Shown: positions 1-10,182, counted from the stretch's first letter. The stretch is 64,000 nt of DNA from Trifolium pratense (GCF_020283565.1 NC_060062.1:22416127-22480126), one strand, 5' to 3'. Notes: generated by a model from the letters alone, not told the origin. Made by a program: numbers and translations.

Positions 1-88
1 TCACTGCTATTGTGAATTCGTCGTAAAATTACACCAATAAAAGAACTTTATGTATATGGAGCAATAGAACGGCAATCAATAACAAGCA

Positions 89-148
<60 letters not shown>
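89..148. repeat. (TAA)n microsatellite
   Basis: About 20 uninterrupted AAT/TAA units. Read on the minus strand it gives an artefactual poly-Ile or poly-Leu open frame; there is no sign of a gene. Confidence 0.95.
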
Positions 149-149
<1 letters not shown>

Positions 150-351
150 CGATAAACAAGATAAAAGAGAAGAAAGAACACAATGTTTGGGATGATGGAT
201 AAAACATGAAGTGATGTTATCTGGTGCCTCGAAGATAAAAAGCATGATGGTTGGTGGGAAGTTGGCATCACCATTGATTTAAAGGCAAAATGGAGAATTG
301 TTAAATATTGTCTTGAAATCATGTAAAAATCATAAAATCATGTTTTGGGAG

Positions 352-470
352 ATTCTGTCTGCTCACGTCCAGGCGTGGGAGCTGGCGCCCAGGCGTGAAA
401 ATCTGGACTCAATTCTGCCTGCTCACGCCCAGGCGTGGGAGGCTGCGCCCAGGCGTAGCGCCTGCGAGCC
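352..470. repeat. ~63-bp GC-rich direct repeat, two copies
   Basis: Two diverged tandem copies built around CTGCTCACG(T/C)CCAGGCGTGGGA and a following CGCCCAGGCGT. They sit just upstream of the TATA-like box of the LTR, where enhancer-like tandem repeats are common in plant LTRs. Confidence 0.7.
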
Positions 471-1827
471 TATATATAGGTTGTGCGTTTTCTGACTTTT
501 TTAAGGAGATTTTAGGGTTTCTGAAGCCAACAAAAGACTAGGGTTTATAAGAGAACTTATGTTGGGCAAACACTAGGGTTGAGATTGATCCATCACCTTG
601 GGAAACACTTTCATATTGAATTTCTTGGTCACGGGAAGAAATTCGGGCAAATGGTAGAATTAGGAACAAGGTTAATTCTTGTAATCTCTTTGGAGGATTT
701 CATTGTAATCAAGTGCTTCATTTGATAGTGGAACAGAGTTGTTATCTCCCCCAGATTAGGTCACTTCACTAGTAGAAAAATGACTTTTGGTTAAGAGATT
801 CCACTACTGGTATGTGAATAACAGTAGTTAAAACTATTTGACCAAAGGATTCCACTGCTGATATTTTAATACCTGTAGTGAAAAGTTCATAGATAAGGGA
901 TTTCACTACTGGTTTTCTTAAATCAGTAGTGAAAAGTAGACACGGTGGCAATGTTGTAATTACATTAAAGTTTGTTTTAATTGGATTTCACTACCGATTT
1001 GGTATTCACCGGTAGTGGAATCCCTAATAGTGTTCATTAATTAATTAATTTGTTCATTCCTCATTCTTCATTATCGTTCCCAAAATTTCTTCCCTTACGT
1101 ACGCGAACGCGAGGACACACCGGAACGCCCTAATTTCTTCATTCTTCATCGTTCCCAAATTTCTTCCCAATTTCTTCCCAAATCGCCATCGTCCCTAATT
1201 TCTTCCCAATTTTCATTCCCAAATCGCCAAATCCCTAAAAATCCCAAAGCGCCATCGTCCCAATTTCTTCAATCATTCTCCAAACCCTAGACGGCGACCC
1301 CTTTATCATTCTCCAAATTTGCTTCAATCTGCGGTAACAAGCTTCAATCTGTGGTAACAATCCCTTTTTCTCTCTATTCTTCATTTTTTTATAACCTAAA
1401 TTCAATTCATATTTTAAATTTTTATCTTCAATTTGGTTTATTAGGTTACCAGTGGAGTTGGGTTGCTTCTGCTCGATTTGTTTGGATAGAAAGAGTTGGG
1501 TTGGTGTTTAGTTCCTCAAGGTGCGTTTTTTCACACTTTTTGTCTTTTATTTTCACTGAAATACGAGAGACATGTGGCCCTTTGTGTGTTGTTCTGCTTC
1601 TTCTGCTGTGCCATGCGTTTTTTGGTGTGTTTGAGGGTAATCCTCTTGTTGGGAGGAATGGGTATTGATTTTGCTTATTGGTTAAAGAGTGTTGTTACAA
1701 GTAAGGCATTTTAGGAGGTTGAGTTTGAATTAATGGTTTGTGCAGTTTAGAATAAGAATTCATATATACTTTTTTGTGATTTTTTAAAAATCAGCTTAAT
1801 TTGTTCTAGAAAGTGAAATATTTGATT

Positions 1828-2141
1828 ATGGCGAGTGGTGATTTTAGCAATAAGAATAAGGCAATGAAGATTGTGATTATCACTACAGAATATGTGGAGA
1901 CTGATGCTATGAGTTTTAAGTCTGTGGTGCAGAAGCTAACTGGTAAGTGTTCTTATGATGAACGTGGTTTTGATGAAAGTACAGAAGCTCCAAAAGCTAA
2001 GAGGGAAAAGCATAATCTATGGGAAAATGGGAATGGAAGAAGCTCTTTTTTATAAGTGATTCTTTGTTCAATGAGTATGATATGTTGCTTAGTGAGAAGA
2101 TGCTGCCAAATGACCACTTTTTGTTTGAGTCACAAATTTAA
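1828..2141 (+). pseudogene. Captured VQ-motif protein gene fragment
   Basis: From the ATG at 1828 the frame encodes a short basic start, then a VxITTEYVETDAMSF segment and the VQ core FKSVVQKLTGK at residues ~32-42. VQ proteins are small plant cofactors of WRKY factors and MAPK cascades. The similar tail continues as ISDSLFNEYDMLLSEKM (2050-2100) to a TAA at 2139-2141, but in another frame. A frameshift therefore lies near the T-run at 2046-2051. The size (~105 codons in total) is close to small VQ1/VQ10-like proteins, so nearly a whole coding region may have been captured. It lies inside the CACTA element and is probably non-functional. Confidence 0.72.
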
Positions 2142-2166
2142 CTATGACTGTGTATATATAAAAAAT

Positions 2167-3575
2167 AATGACCACTTTAAGTTTGATTTTCTGTGTTTCT
2201 GTTGTGTTTGGGAATATTTCGCTTCGGTATCTTCCTGTTTCTTTCAATCAAGCTATCGGCGCTACTACGCCTTTTTTCACTGCCATTTTTGCTTATATTA
2301 TGACTTTTAAGAGGGAGGCTTGGCTCACTTATCTTACCCTTGTTCCTGTTGTTACTGGTGTTGTTATTGCTAGTGGGGTATGTTACATTTTACCCTTCTT
2401 CATTGCTTTGTACTACTTTTTGTTTTCATTTCTGCAATTGTTGATAGAAATGATATGTTATATATGGTGCATTGTTGATGGGAATGGTTTGATATGAGGG
2501 ATTTTTTTGGAGTTGACTTTTTTATGATTTGATCATCAAATTTTATATGGTTTAGGTTTGTTTTTTATGTGATTTCAGATGCTTACATGAGATAATATGT
2601 TTAATTGGAGAGTTGGAAGTTTAGTTTAGTTCTTATTTGTGTTCAGTTGACTTATTTTGTGTCCAACAATTTGATGATTTTTTTATGGTTTGATCATCAA
2701 ATATGCTTTAGGCTATTGTTGACTCAATTTGTCTTTTGGTCAGAGATAGTTCATGTTTCCAATTTTTCGTAGAGTTAAATCTAAATACTAGCATTGTCAA
2801 TGCAGCTATGGTGGCGCTATACTTTGATAAATGTTTTGATCTTGGTCAAATTATGGGACTAAGTTTGTGCGTCATTTATTGTAGAATTGTAACGTAAAGG
2901 AATTTGAACAAACCGTTGTTTTTCGCGTTCGTGATTGATAATACTGATAAATAGACAACACAGCAGTCTGATTATTTTTTGTACTTGCATTGAATGATAT
3001 TTTGTTGTTTTACCACGCCATAATATTACAACGGTTTTGAGCAACACCTGTTAACAATGTGACTGAACTTTGAGTGATATACTGATATTGATTTATGAAA
3101 AATAAAAACACTCTGGCTTCTGATTTGTGTTTTTCGTCCTCTATTTGGTCATAGGGTGAACCGAGTTTCCATTTATTTGGATTCATTGTATGTATTGCGG
3201 CTACAGCTGCAAGAGCCCTGAAATCAGTGCTTCAAGGAATTTTGCTATCTTCTGAAGGGTGAGGATTAAGAAACTTATCGCTGTAGATTTCTGTGGTTTT
3301 CAGGTTATATATACTCAAATTGGACTGACATTATTTTTGTGTATCAGAGAAAAGCTGAATTCAATGAACCTCCTTCTTTACATGGCTCCAATGGCTGTGG
3401 TTTTCCTTCTACCGGCTACACTTATAATGGAAGAAAACGTGGTTGGCATCACCTTGGCTCTAGCCAGAGATGATGTTAAGATCATTTGGTATCTGCTATT
3501 CAACTCAGCTCTTGCTTATTTTGTCAACCTGACCAATTTTTTGGTCACGAAACATTGCATCGGTGTTAAAACATT
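2167..3575 (+). pseudogene. Captured sugar-phosphate/phosphate translocator fragment (DMT superfamily)
   Basis: Three exons with intact splice signals are recognisable: ~2173-2377 ([20 protein letters not shown], then [20 protein letters not shown]), 3155-3258 ([20 protein letters not shown], then [14 protein letters not shown]) and 3348-~3565 ([20 protein letters not shown], then [18 protein letters not shown]). This is the middle of the triose-phosphate-translocator-like family of Golgi/plastid antiporters with about ten membrane helices. Roughly the first 80 residues and the last ~60 (the helix after FLVTKH) are missing. Introns are retained, so genomic DNA rather than cDNA was captured. 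The frame degenerates after 3565 into a local duplication of TTATTTTGTCAA-type sequence. Transport activity is not expected. Confidence 0.85.
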
Positions 3576-4500
3576 GCTTATTTTGTCAAGCTGACCAATT
3601 ATTTTGTCAGCTCTTGCTTATTGTATAGTTTGGTTATAAAAATTGTTGTTTAGAATTGAAAATTGCATCGGTGTTTGCTTACTGCTGTTGTTTAGAATTG
3701 AAGTTTGAAATGGTCTTGTGATGACAGTTAGTAGTAGTTAGTTAATATAATTCTAAGTATTTAGTTTCATGAGTTAAAAAAATTCTAAACTATTGCTAGT
3801 TAGTATGCTTAAATGTCTTAGAGTTGTCAAATGAATGCTCTTGCAACAAAGTGTTACAGGCTTATTGGAAATACAGAACAAACTAGTCTTATTGAAGTTG
3901 TTCATTGTGTAACAAGACTATTCATTTGGTCACTTAAATAATAGTTCATATTAAGCATATTAAGTGTACCAGAGATTCATATATTCAGATGAGATATATC
4001 AGAGTATCACTATCAGAGTAAATTATGCACTATCTAATAACAATATTTGTTGCATGTCAAACAGTTATCAGCGGAGCACCACTGCTATCTCTGTTGGTAA
4101 GTTCTATCATGAGTTTTATTCATTTGTTTGTATTTATATTTTGAGTAGTAAGTTCTCATATTAGTGTAAACCTTGTGTCTAGTTTTTGAAAGGGAGGCAA
4201 TTCTCATGTGATGGAGCCTGCTGCTGCTTTTCTTTCTCAGCAATGGCTAAGTGGTGTATAATTGTCGCTGGTATCTTAACTGCTTAGTAATATTAATGTT
4301 GTATCCTTAGCTATTGCTTAGTGAGTTCCATTGTATTGGTGCATTTTTTTCTGAACTGGTATCCTGTATCATTTAGAGCTTGCTGAACATCTTGTACACA
4401 AGACTTTTTGCTTTTAATGCCAATTTGCCTTTTCCAAAAACAAAATTGAGTATTGGAGTAGGTATTTGCATAATTGTTTTGGAAGTTTCATTTGCATTGG
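3576..4500. other. CACTA interior of unknown origin
   Basis: AT-rich sequence with no recognised coding region. A possible captured mini-exon lies at about 4073-4096 (acceptor TTATCAG, then ~25 nt, then donor GTAAGTTC), but its source gene cannot be named. Confidence 0.4.
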
Positions 4501-4529
4501 ATTAGGTTTGGTCACCTAGGTATGCGAAA

Positions 4530-4890
4530 AATCAAACATACCACTACTGATATTCAGTTTAACAGTCGTGAACACCATACATACCACTACTGGTATTCAT
4601 TAAACCCGACGTGGAATCCCCATGATTTATATTAAAAAAATTTAAAACAATACATACCACTACTGGTATTCACTATAACCGACGTGGAATCCCATACATA
4701 CCACTACGGGTAATTGGAAAAACCGACGTGGAAAGTCCATAATTTTAAATAATAATTAAAGAAGAAATATACATACCACGACGGGTATTAAAAGACCCGA
4801 CGTGGAAAGTCTGGACTTACAACGACGCCAGCATTCACTACGGCCACGGCCAGTAGTGGAAAGTCCGTTTGGCCAGTAGTGAAATCCCCT
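4530..4890. repeat. CACTA subterminal repeat array
   Basis: Repeated units of the form ATACATACCACTACTGGTATTC...CCGACGTGGAATCCC, at least five copies, some inverted. This matches the other element end near 785-1025. Confidence 0.8.
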
Positions 4891-5066
4891 TTCTGCACTA
4901 GTGCTTTGACCAAACTGGGTAAACAATTCTATTGTGTTCTTTATTTATCGCTGTTTTATCTTTTCGTGTGATTGTTATTGTCGTTCACTTATTTGGTTGC
5001 TTTAATCGTATTTGCTCCACACATCAAATTTTATTATTGGTGTGATTTTTAATCGAATTCACAACA

Positions 5067-5594
5067 ACTGCCACATTCAAGATCGACAACTAGTGAAAGT
5101 AAACGCCCTAAAGTTATAAGGGAGGAATCTAAAAATATAATTCAAGTAACTAAAATAAAATTTCACATTATATGTATAGAGCTAGAATTTGAACATCACT
5201 CCACATATCTACTTTAAGAATATATAAAAAATTTAACCACTAGGCAATTTAAAAAAAAAAACCAAAAATACAAATAATCCAAAAAAATTAATTTGGATTG
5301 TCCATCATTCTTAATGTTTTATATGTTTACTTATAATTAAAACTAAATGATTCAATAAATATATTGTACAAATGTTATATCTTTTATGTGAGCACAATAA
5401 AAACAATTTTGTTTAACCAAAGGAGAAATTGAAGATTATCTACAACCCAAAAAATATATAAAAGAAAGAATATTTTAGAACAAGATTTATAGATGCATGT
5501 AAGTTTTTTTTTCACTAAGAAGATTTAACATAATACATCGAGTTCTCTATATCTGGAGAACAACATTTATTAAAATAAAAAATTTGTATTTTTT
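5067..5594. other. AT-rich intergenic sequence
   Basis: Nothing recognisable: A/T-rich with short homopolymers and no open frame of interest. It forms the 3' flank of the minus-strand S-protein homologue. Confidence 0.6.
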
Positions 5595-5979
5595 TTACTT
5601 ATTCCATGGAAGGCAAACACGTTGCATCGGATCTATATTTCTGCATGGTCCTGATTTAAATATATTCCAATTGCAGTAATCACAATCAGCTCTAGCATAA
5701 TCACCGCTGATGAATATATCAAAATAACATAATTTTTCACCATTCCATTGAAAGGAACAGAAGAATAGTGTAGTGCCAACTGGGAATTTAGGATTAAAAC
5801 TAAAACCAAAGTTACCACCATGATGCAGAAGATGAGCTCCGAGATCATCATCCTTAGATTTACAGTGAACGGTTAAGTCTAAATTGTCTTCCAAAGAGTT
5901 AACAATATTCACATGAGTTCTGCAACATTAATAAAGTTAACACACATAGTAAGACGGTTTTTTGGATAAATTGAGACAT
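5595..5979 (-). pseudogene. S-protein homologue (plant self-incompatibility S1 family), frameshifted
   Basis: The mature domain (5595-5919) matches the S1/SPH family of small secreted cysteine-rich proteins: HVNIVNSLEDNLDLTVHC, then DDDLGAHLL, then GFSFNPKF, FFCSFQW, YFDIF and CDYCNWNIFKSGPC. The paired cysteines and the W/C-rich tail are in place. Upstream, an ATG at 5979 opens a good signal peptide (MSQFIQKTVLLCVLTLLMLQ), but it is one nucleotide out of frame with the mature domain and runs into a stop after EYC. The gene is therefore either broken by a small indel near 5920 or read through an AG acceptor at 5921-5920 with another first exon. I prefer a recent pseudogene or a sequencing indel. 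SPH proteins act as secreted ligands; the Papaver member is the pollen-killing stigma determinant. Confidence 0.75.
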
Positions 5980-6251
5980 TGCACCTTTGGTTAATCTTTT
6001 CTTTAGAAGTGAATAATATTGGATATGTGGGGAAAGAAAAACATATATTTATAGGAGATTTTAAAAAAAGAAATATATTTTTAAAACTTTAGATACGTAA
6101 CATGTCAAATGTATCTAGTCCATAAGTTAAAATAAGTACATTTGACAAATAGATTTTGTTTTTGGTCAAGTAATAAAATACATTTATTTCAAAGTTTGAA
6201 GTAATTATAGTTCATTCTAGTAGTTCTTTCTGAAATTTGGTTTTTAACATA

Positions 6252-6635
6252 TGTTTGGTAACACAAATAAGCTAGCTTATAGCTTATTATATGAGCTTAT
6301 AAGCTTGTTTCAAAAAATTAGAGGTGTTTGGTAACAAGCTTTTTGTACTAGCTTATAGCTTTTTTTCATATGCTATTTCAAGTAGCATTTGAGCTTATAG
6401 CTTATAGCTTTTTACACTTTATTCCATTTTTACCCTTTAATTTAATAACTACCCACTCTAAAAAATAAACTACCCACTATCAATTATGTAATTTTATATT
6501 TAATAACCACTTTAAAAGCTAATTTTACCAAACACTTTAATTTCAATAAGCTAGCTTTTCAGCTATCAGCTATAAGCTAGCTTTTCAGCTATCAGCTATC
6601 AGCTAGCTTATAGCTTATTTTTACCAAACAGACCC
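6252..6635. mobile_element. MITE with TTTGGTAA termini and AGCTTATAGC repeats
   Basis: The left end has GTTTGGTAACACAAATAAGC; the right end in reverse complement has CTGTTTGGTAAAAATAAGC. The ~385-bp interior is packed with palindromic AAGCTAGCTTATAGC motifs and has no coding capacity. A target duplication is not obvious. Confidence 0.7.
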
Positions 6636-6780
6636 TTAGTTACTCATTTATGCAATACTTTTTAAGAGCGTACCTAAAAACAGAACCAAGAGCACACGTA
6701 ATCAGTATAAAATTTCTTTTGATGCATGAAAGTTACCAACTTTTCCCATAAAAGAGCCATTTTTCATACGTTGAATAACT

Positions 6781-6782
<2 letters not shown>

Positions 6783-6871
<89 letters not shown>
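6783..6871. repeat. (TA)n microsatellite, left of the inserted element
   Basis: About 44 TA units directly abutting the left end of the 6872-8585 element. The tract resumes at 8586. Confidence 0.95.
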
Positions 6872-6873
<2 letters not shown>

Positions 6874-8582
6874 GGGCTGCTAATTTAGACCCAGTTGGGT
6901 CTAAATTAGCAAGGTGCACCATTTGAGTTGGACAAAAATACCCTTTCTTTTTTTTTTAAAAAAAAAAAAAACATATTGGCGCTGATCCAGTGTCGCGCGC
7001 CTACCGCAGGACCACCGTTACAGACCGTTGATTTCCATCAGACGGCCAAGAGATGATCTCATCATGGCTGTCGGATCAATCAGACAGTCCAGATCATCCA
7101 TCTCCATGATAAGCCAGCGCGTGCACCACACTAGATCTGCGCCTGGAGAGAGAAAATTTCATTTTAAAAAAGCAGGACACGTGTCAACTGCTGGGTGGTT
7201 GGCGTGTTTTTTTTTTTTCATTTAATACTTTAAACTCAATTATTTCGTTGTAAATTAATTTTTTATTTTTTTATTTTTATACCAAAATTCATAATTTTTT
7301 TTTGTCTACAAATAGAGACTTGGTTCGTTTGATTTGGACACAAAAAAAAAACTCAATTTTTCACTACCTTTAATTATCTTTATATAATACTGTGAAACCA
7401 TTTAGCTGGTAGAATGGTTTCACAGTATAACTCTCTGAAACCATTTTACTGGTAGAATGGTTTCAGTGAGTAATTTCTTAATTGTTTGCTTCTGAAACCA
7501 TTCTGAAACCATTTAGCTGGTACAATGGTTTCAGAGCGTTGTACTTTGAAACCATTTCACTGATAGAATGGTTTCAGGGGAGTTGATTTTTAATTGTTTG
7601 CTTCTGAAACCATTTTACTGCTAGAATGGTTTCACAGTATAACTCTCTGAAACCATTCTTCCAGCTAAATGGTTTCAGAAGCAAACAATAGTTTTTAATT
7701 ACCGTTTTATTTCATTTAATTAACGAAAAATAGTTTCAGGTCTCAAAAAATTTCATAAAATATACCAAAAGTTCCAGAATATTATCTAATATTTTATTAG
7801 AAACAAATAAAAAAACAATTGGTTTCAGAGTACAAATCTATGAAATTATTATTATTATTTGTTAAATGGTTTTAAATAATCAGCGGAATTTGTGAAAATA
7901 ATTTCATGACTTGAACTAGGGAGAGTGAGGTACACAAGAGGGTTCTAAATAATTCATAGTACTTTACATAAAATTTTGGAAATTTTTTATGGAATTATAA
8001 TATTTTTAATTACCTTTTTACTCATTTAATTAACTAAAAATAGTTTCGGGTCTCCAAAAATTTCATACAATATACCAAAATTTCGAGAATATTATCTACT
8101 ATTTTAGTATGAAAAAATTAAAAAAAAATAGAGCCTCCCTGAGGCCGCACGCGCCCCCACGCGCCGCCGGTGAGAGTGGGCGTGGGCGACGCGCACTGTT
8201 CATCGTCCCTCCCACCCGTTTTATGCAGAAACGGGTCGTGCGACCCGGTTTTTGACCCGGTTCGATCTCCCTCAATACTCAACGAAACTCGACGTTCCTT
8301 ATATGGATTTTGATCGTTTTTCAATTTTACAAAGGTTTCCGGTATTAGTTTTTGAAATCGGCGTTCGATTCGCACGTAAAATGAGGTCGAAATTTGGAAG
8401 AAATTTAAAAAATGTAATAGTTGTTCTATTGTTTCAAAAAAAAAAAAAAAGTATTTTTATGATGCAAATTACATACATGCCCCAGTTGCTTTATTGTTTC
8501 AAAAAAAAAAATGGGTATTTTTGTCCAACTCAAAAGGTGCACCTTGCTAACTTAGACCTAACTAGGGTCTAAGTTAGAAAAC

Positions 8583-8585
<3 letters not shown>
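6872..8585. mobile_element. Micron-like inverted-repeat element inserted in (TA)n
   Basis: Both ends carry a ~70-bp imperfect terminal inverted repeat. Left: GGGGGCTGCTAATTTAGACC..., then AGCAAGGTGCACC and GAGTTGGACAAAAATACCC (to ~6942). The right end (8514-8585) gives the same series in reverse complement. Each terminus also holds a short internal palindrome (TAATTTAGACCCAGTTGGGT region). The element lies exactly between two long TA tracts, so its TA target cannot be separated from the microsatellite. No protein is encoded. The interior has A/T homopolymers (6948-6971), a palindrome array (7389-7679) and a GC-rich block (8130-8290). Rice Micron elements insert in (TA)n in the same way; relationship to them is not established. 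Confidence 0.75.
7389..7679. repeat. Array of six GAAACCATT...AATGGTTTC palindromes
   Basis: Six hairpin units of ~32-38 bp start near 7389, 7435, 7502, 7547, 7604 and 7647. Each has arms CTGAAACCATT / AATGGTTTCAG around a ~10-nt loop such as TTACTGGTAG. The first has a perfect 14-bp stem (ACTGTGAAACCATT). The last has the loop in the opposite orientation. Spacers between units also repeat (TAATTGTTTGCTT twice, AGTATAACTCT twice). Confidence 0.9.

Positions 8586-8678
<93 letters not shown>
8586..8678. repeat. (TA)n microsatellite, right of the inserted element
   Basis: About 46 TA units. It is the continuation of the tract at 6783-6871 and abuts the left terminus of the Mutator-like element. 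Confidence 0.95.
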
Positions 8679-8681
<3 letters not shown>

Positions 8682-8965
8682 CACATTTGTTATAAAAATT
8701 AGAATTTTTTTTTTCTACCCCAACATTTATCTCTATACTCCTACAAACAAACCAATATTCCCATTTTACCCCTTCAAGAAAACTTAAAAAATCAGTTTTG
8801 AACATTTAAACACGATTAAACCGTGGCTAAATGTCGCATTTTTCGGAACACTTTTCCATAAGTGTTCCGATAACAATTGCAAACCGGAATAGTTGAAAAA
8901 AATGTTCTGGAAAGACTTAGCCATGGGTAAACCGTGGCAAAATATTAGAATATGGAAAAGATTTT

Positions 8966-9240
8966 CTAAGCTGACGACGTCTCTTTAAAACAGTTCCCAT
9001 CAAATTCCATTATTTTCTCTTTTTTTACCACCGGTTTCATTACCTCTTCCTCTTCACGGCAACGTTTTTTGTCACCGTCGCCGGAGATCTCCGCCGCCGC
9101 CATTGCCGCCTTGTTGACTTCAATTGGAAAATTGAGAATTGCTTTAGATCCGCGCATCTTGAAAGCAGCACTGTCATAGGCTTTAGCGATTTCCAGCGAC
9201 GATTTTTGATTCAATTTCTGTTTGTTGAGGATGTGATATT
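8966..9240 (-). pseudogene. Captured AP2/ERF transcription-factor fragment
   Basis: On the minus strand the frame reads IAKAYDSAAFKMRGSKAILN followed by FPIEVNKA. This is the C-terminal half of an AP2/ERF DNA-binding domain (the AYDxAAFxxRGxKAxLNFP signature), then a short tail with a KKRCREEEE run and VVKKEKIMEF, typical of group IX ERFs. The N-terminal half of the domain (YRGVR...WAAEIR) is absent upstream of ~9215, so DNA binding is not expected. It lies just inside the left arm of the Mutator-like element, where captured gene pieces usually sit. Confidence 0.78.
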
Positions 9241-9291
9241 AGGAATTTGGGGCTTTGAGGTTCAATTGGTTGAGGTTAGTAATAAAATTGG

Positions 9292-9307
9292 AAGAGATGG
9301 GTTGAAT
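9292..9307. repeat. Target site duplication of the U6-LINE retroposon, left copy
   Basis: AAGAGATGGGTTGAAT occurs here and again at 10203-10218, exactly flanking the retroposon. The last bases overlap the poly-T, so the length is 15-16 bp. Confidence 0.9.
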
Positions 9308-9600
9308 TTTTTTTTTTTTTTGAACTAAGAGCATAATGACATCAAAGGATTTAGAAGGAATTCCAACAGGTGGCACCCCTCGTAGATCCTCCTGCGCCAA
9401 GTGTTCATAATAATATATATAGAAAAAGAGGAAAAAAAAAGTACAAGTGGAGGGAGGCAAGACCAAACCCAACTAAAGCAAACAAAACAACAAAGCAAAA
9501 GCAAGAAAGAAAAAAAAAACTAAGAAATTCTTAAGCGAGTACAACCAAATCGATCCATGAATAAGTCATCATAAGCAAAGTGAGGCAAAGATGACCACCA

Positions 9601-9834
9601 TTAAAAGTCAACAATGGAGAGGCCGTGGCTAGCCAACTTGTCCGCACACGAGTTCCCTTCCTGAAAAATCATCACAAGAAGCCCGAGGAGGGGGTCGGCG
9701 CCCACTTTTTTCATGAGCTCTAAGAGCATTGCAGTCACCAATAAAAATTCAAGGACCAACATATAAGCTTTGAAGGTGAGACAAATCACGCCAAAGGATT
9801 GCAGATAGTACTCGTATAAATAGAAGCCCTCCAA
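9601..9834 (-). pseudogene. LINE RNase H C-terminal fragment
   Basis: About 77 codons ending at 9601 contain LVMIFQEGNSCADKLASHGL, the C-terminal motif (x-EGNxxADxLA) of the RNase H domain found at the end of plant L1 ORF2 proteins. The N-terminal catalytic residues are missing or out of frame, and a (GTT)n tract lies upstream (9940-9967). It belongs to the U6-LINE retroposon. Confidence 0.7.
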
Positions 9835-9937
9835 TGTTCTAAAAAAGGATCTTCATAAGGAGTGGGTTGGAAGGGGACCCTTTGAACGGGTATTATAGTT
9901 TGCAGTGCCCCAAGCAAGCCGTAGTTGTTGCTTTTTC

Positions 9938-9939
<2 letters not shown>

Positions 9940-9967
<28 letters not shown>
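9940..9967. repeat. (GTT)n microsatellite inside the LINE piece
   Basis: About nine GTT units, read as poly-Asn on the LINE-sense strand. Probably an expansion within the ORF2 linker. Confidence 0.9.
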
Positions 9968-9969
<2 letters not shown>

Positions 9970-10098
9970 TTTGCTCCATTTTGAAACCACCGGCGTGAAC
10001 TCACCATCACCATCCGTCTCTCATTGCTCCCAAGCATGTTTAATTTTTTCCATATCGTCCAAGACTACCTGCTGTATAGGAACTGTAGCATCATCTGC

Positions 10099-10150
10099 AA
10101 AAAATATGGACCATTTCTCGATTTGTGCGTGTCATCCTTGCGCAGGGGCC

Positions 10151-10182
<32 letters not shown>

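Larger units (their letters stand above)
767..4903. mobile_element. Non-autonomous CACTA (En/Spm) DNA transposon carrying host gene fragments
   Basis: The left end reads CACTAGTAGAAAAATG (767 onward). The right end read in reverse complement is CACTAGTGCAGAAAGGGG (from 4903). The element is flanked by the 3-bp direct repeat CTT (764-766 and 4904-4906), the duplication size known for CACTA elements. Both subterminal regions (about 785-1025 and 4530-4890) hold many copies of a CCACTACTGG-like motif in both orientations, as expected for transposase-binding arrays. No TNPA- or TNPD-like protein is encoded, so mobility would depend on a transposase supplied elsewhere. The interior holds pieces of at least two unrelated host genes, which makes it a Pack-type (transduplicating) CACTA. 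Confidence 0.9.
299..5066 (+). mobile_element. LTR-like sequence (solo LTR or remnant) split by a CACTA element
   Basis: Outside the CACTA insertion (767-4903) the sequence reads as one plant retrotransposon LTR. It has a GC-rich upstream part with a ~63-bp direct repeat (352-470), a TATA-like box CTATATATAGG at 469-479, a T-rich transcribed part, and a possible CA end at 5066 (AATTCACAACA). Flanks 755-766 and 4904-4920 join smoothly once the insertion and one copy of its 3-bp duplication are removed. No internal coding region or primer-binding site follows, and no 5-bp target duplication is convincing, so the outer limits are approximate. A truncated full element is the alternative to a solo LTR. 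Confidence 0.45.

Noticed and set aside
29..322. 97-codon Leu-rich minus-strand frame
   Set aside because: It is the translation of the (TAA)n microsatellite.
1351..1714. Two overlapping hydrophobic frames upstream of the VQ piece
   Set aside because: T-rich leader or intron-like sequence of the captured gene; no recognisable family.
5595..5912. GTG-started 105-aa S-protein ORF as the complete gene
   Set aside because: The mature domain lacks its own ATG and the signal peptide is found just upstream in another frame, so it is better treated as a broken or spliced gene.
6726..6926. YIYIYI-type frames here and at 8569-8805
   Set aside because: Products of the (TA)n tracts, not genes.
7389..7679. 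Possible CRISPR-like array
   Set aside because: Palindromic units in plant nuclear DNA with repeated, not unique, spacers and no cas genes; it belongs to a transposable element.
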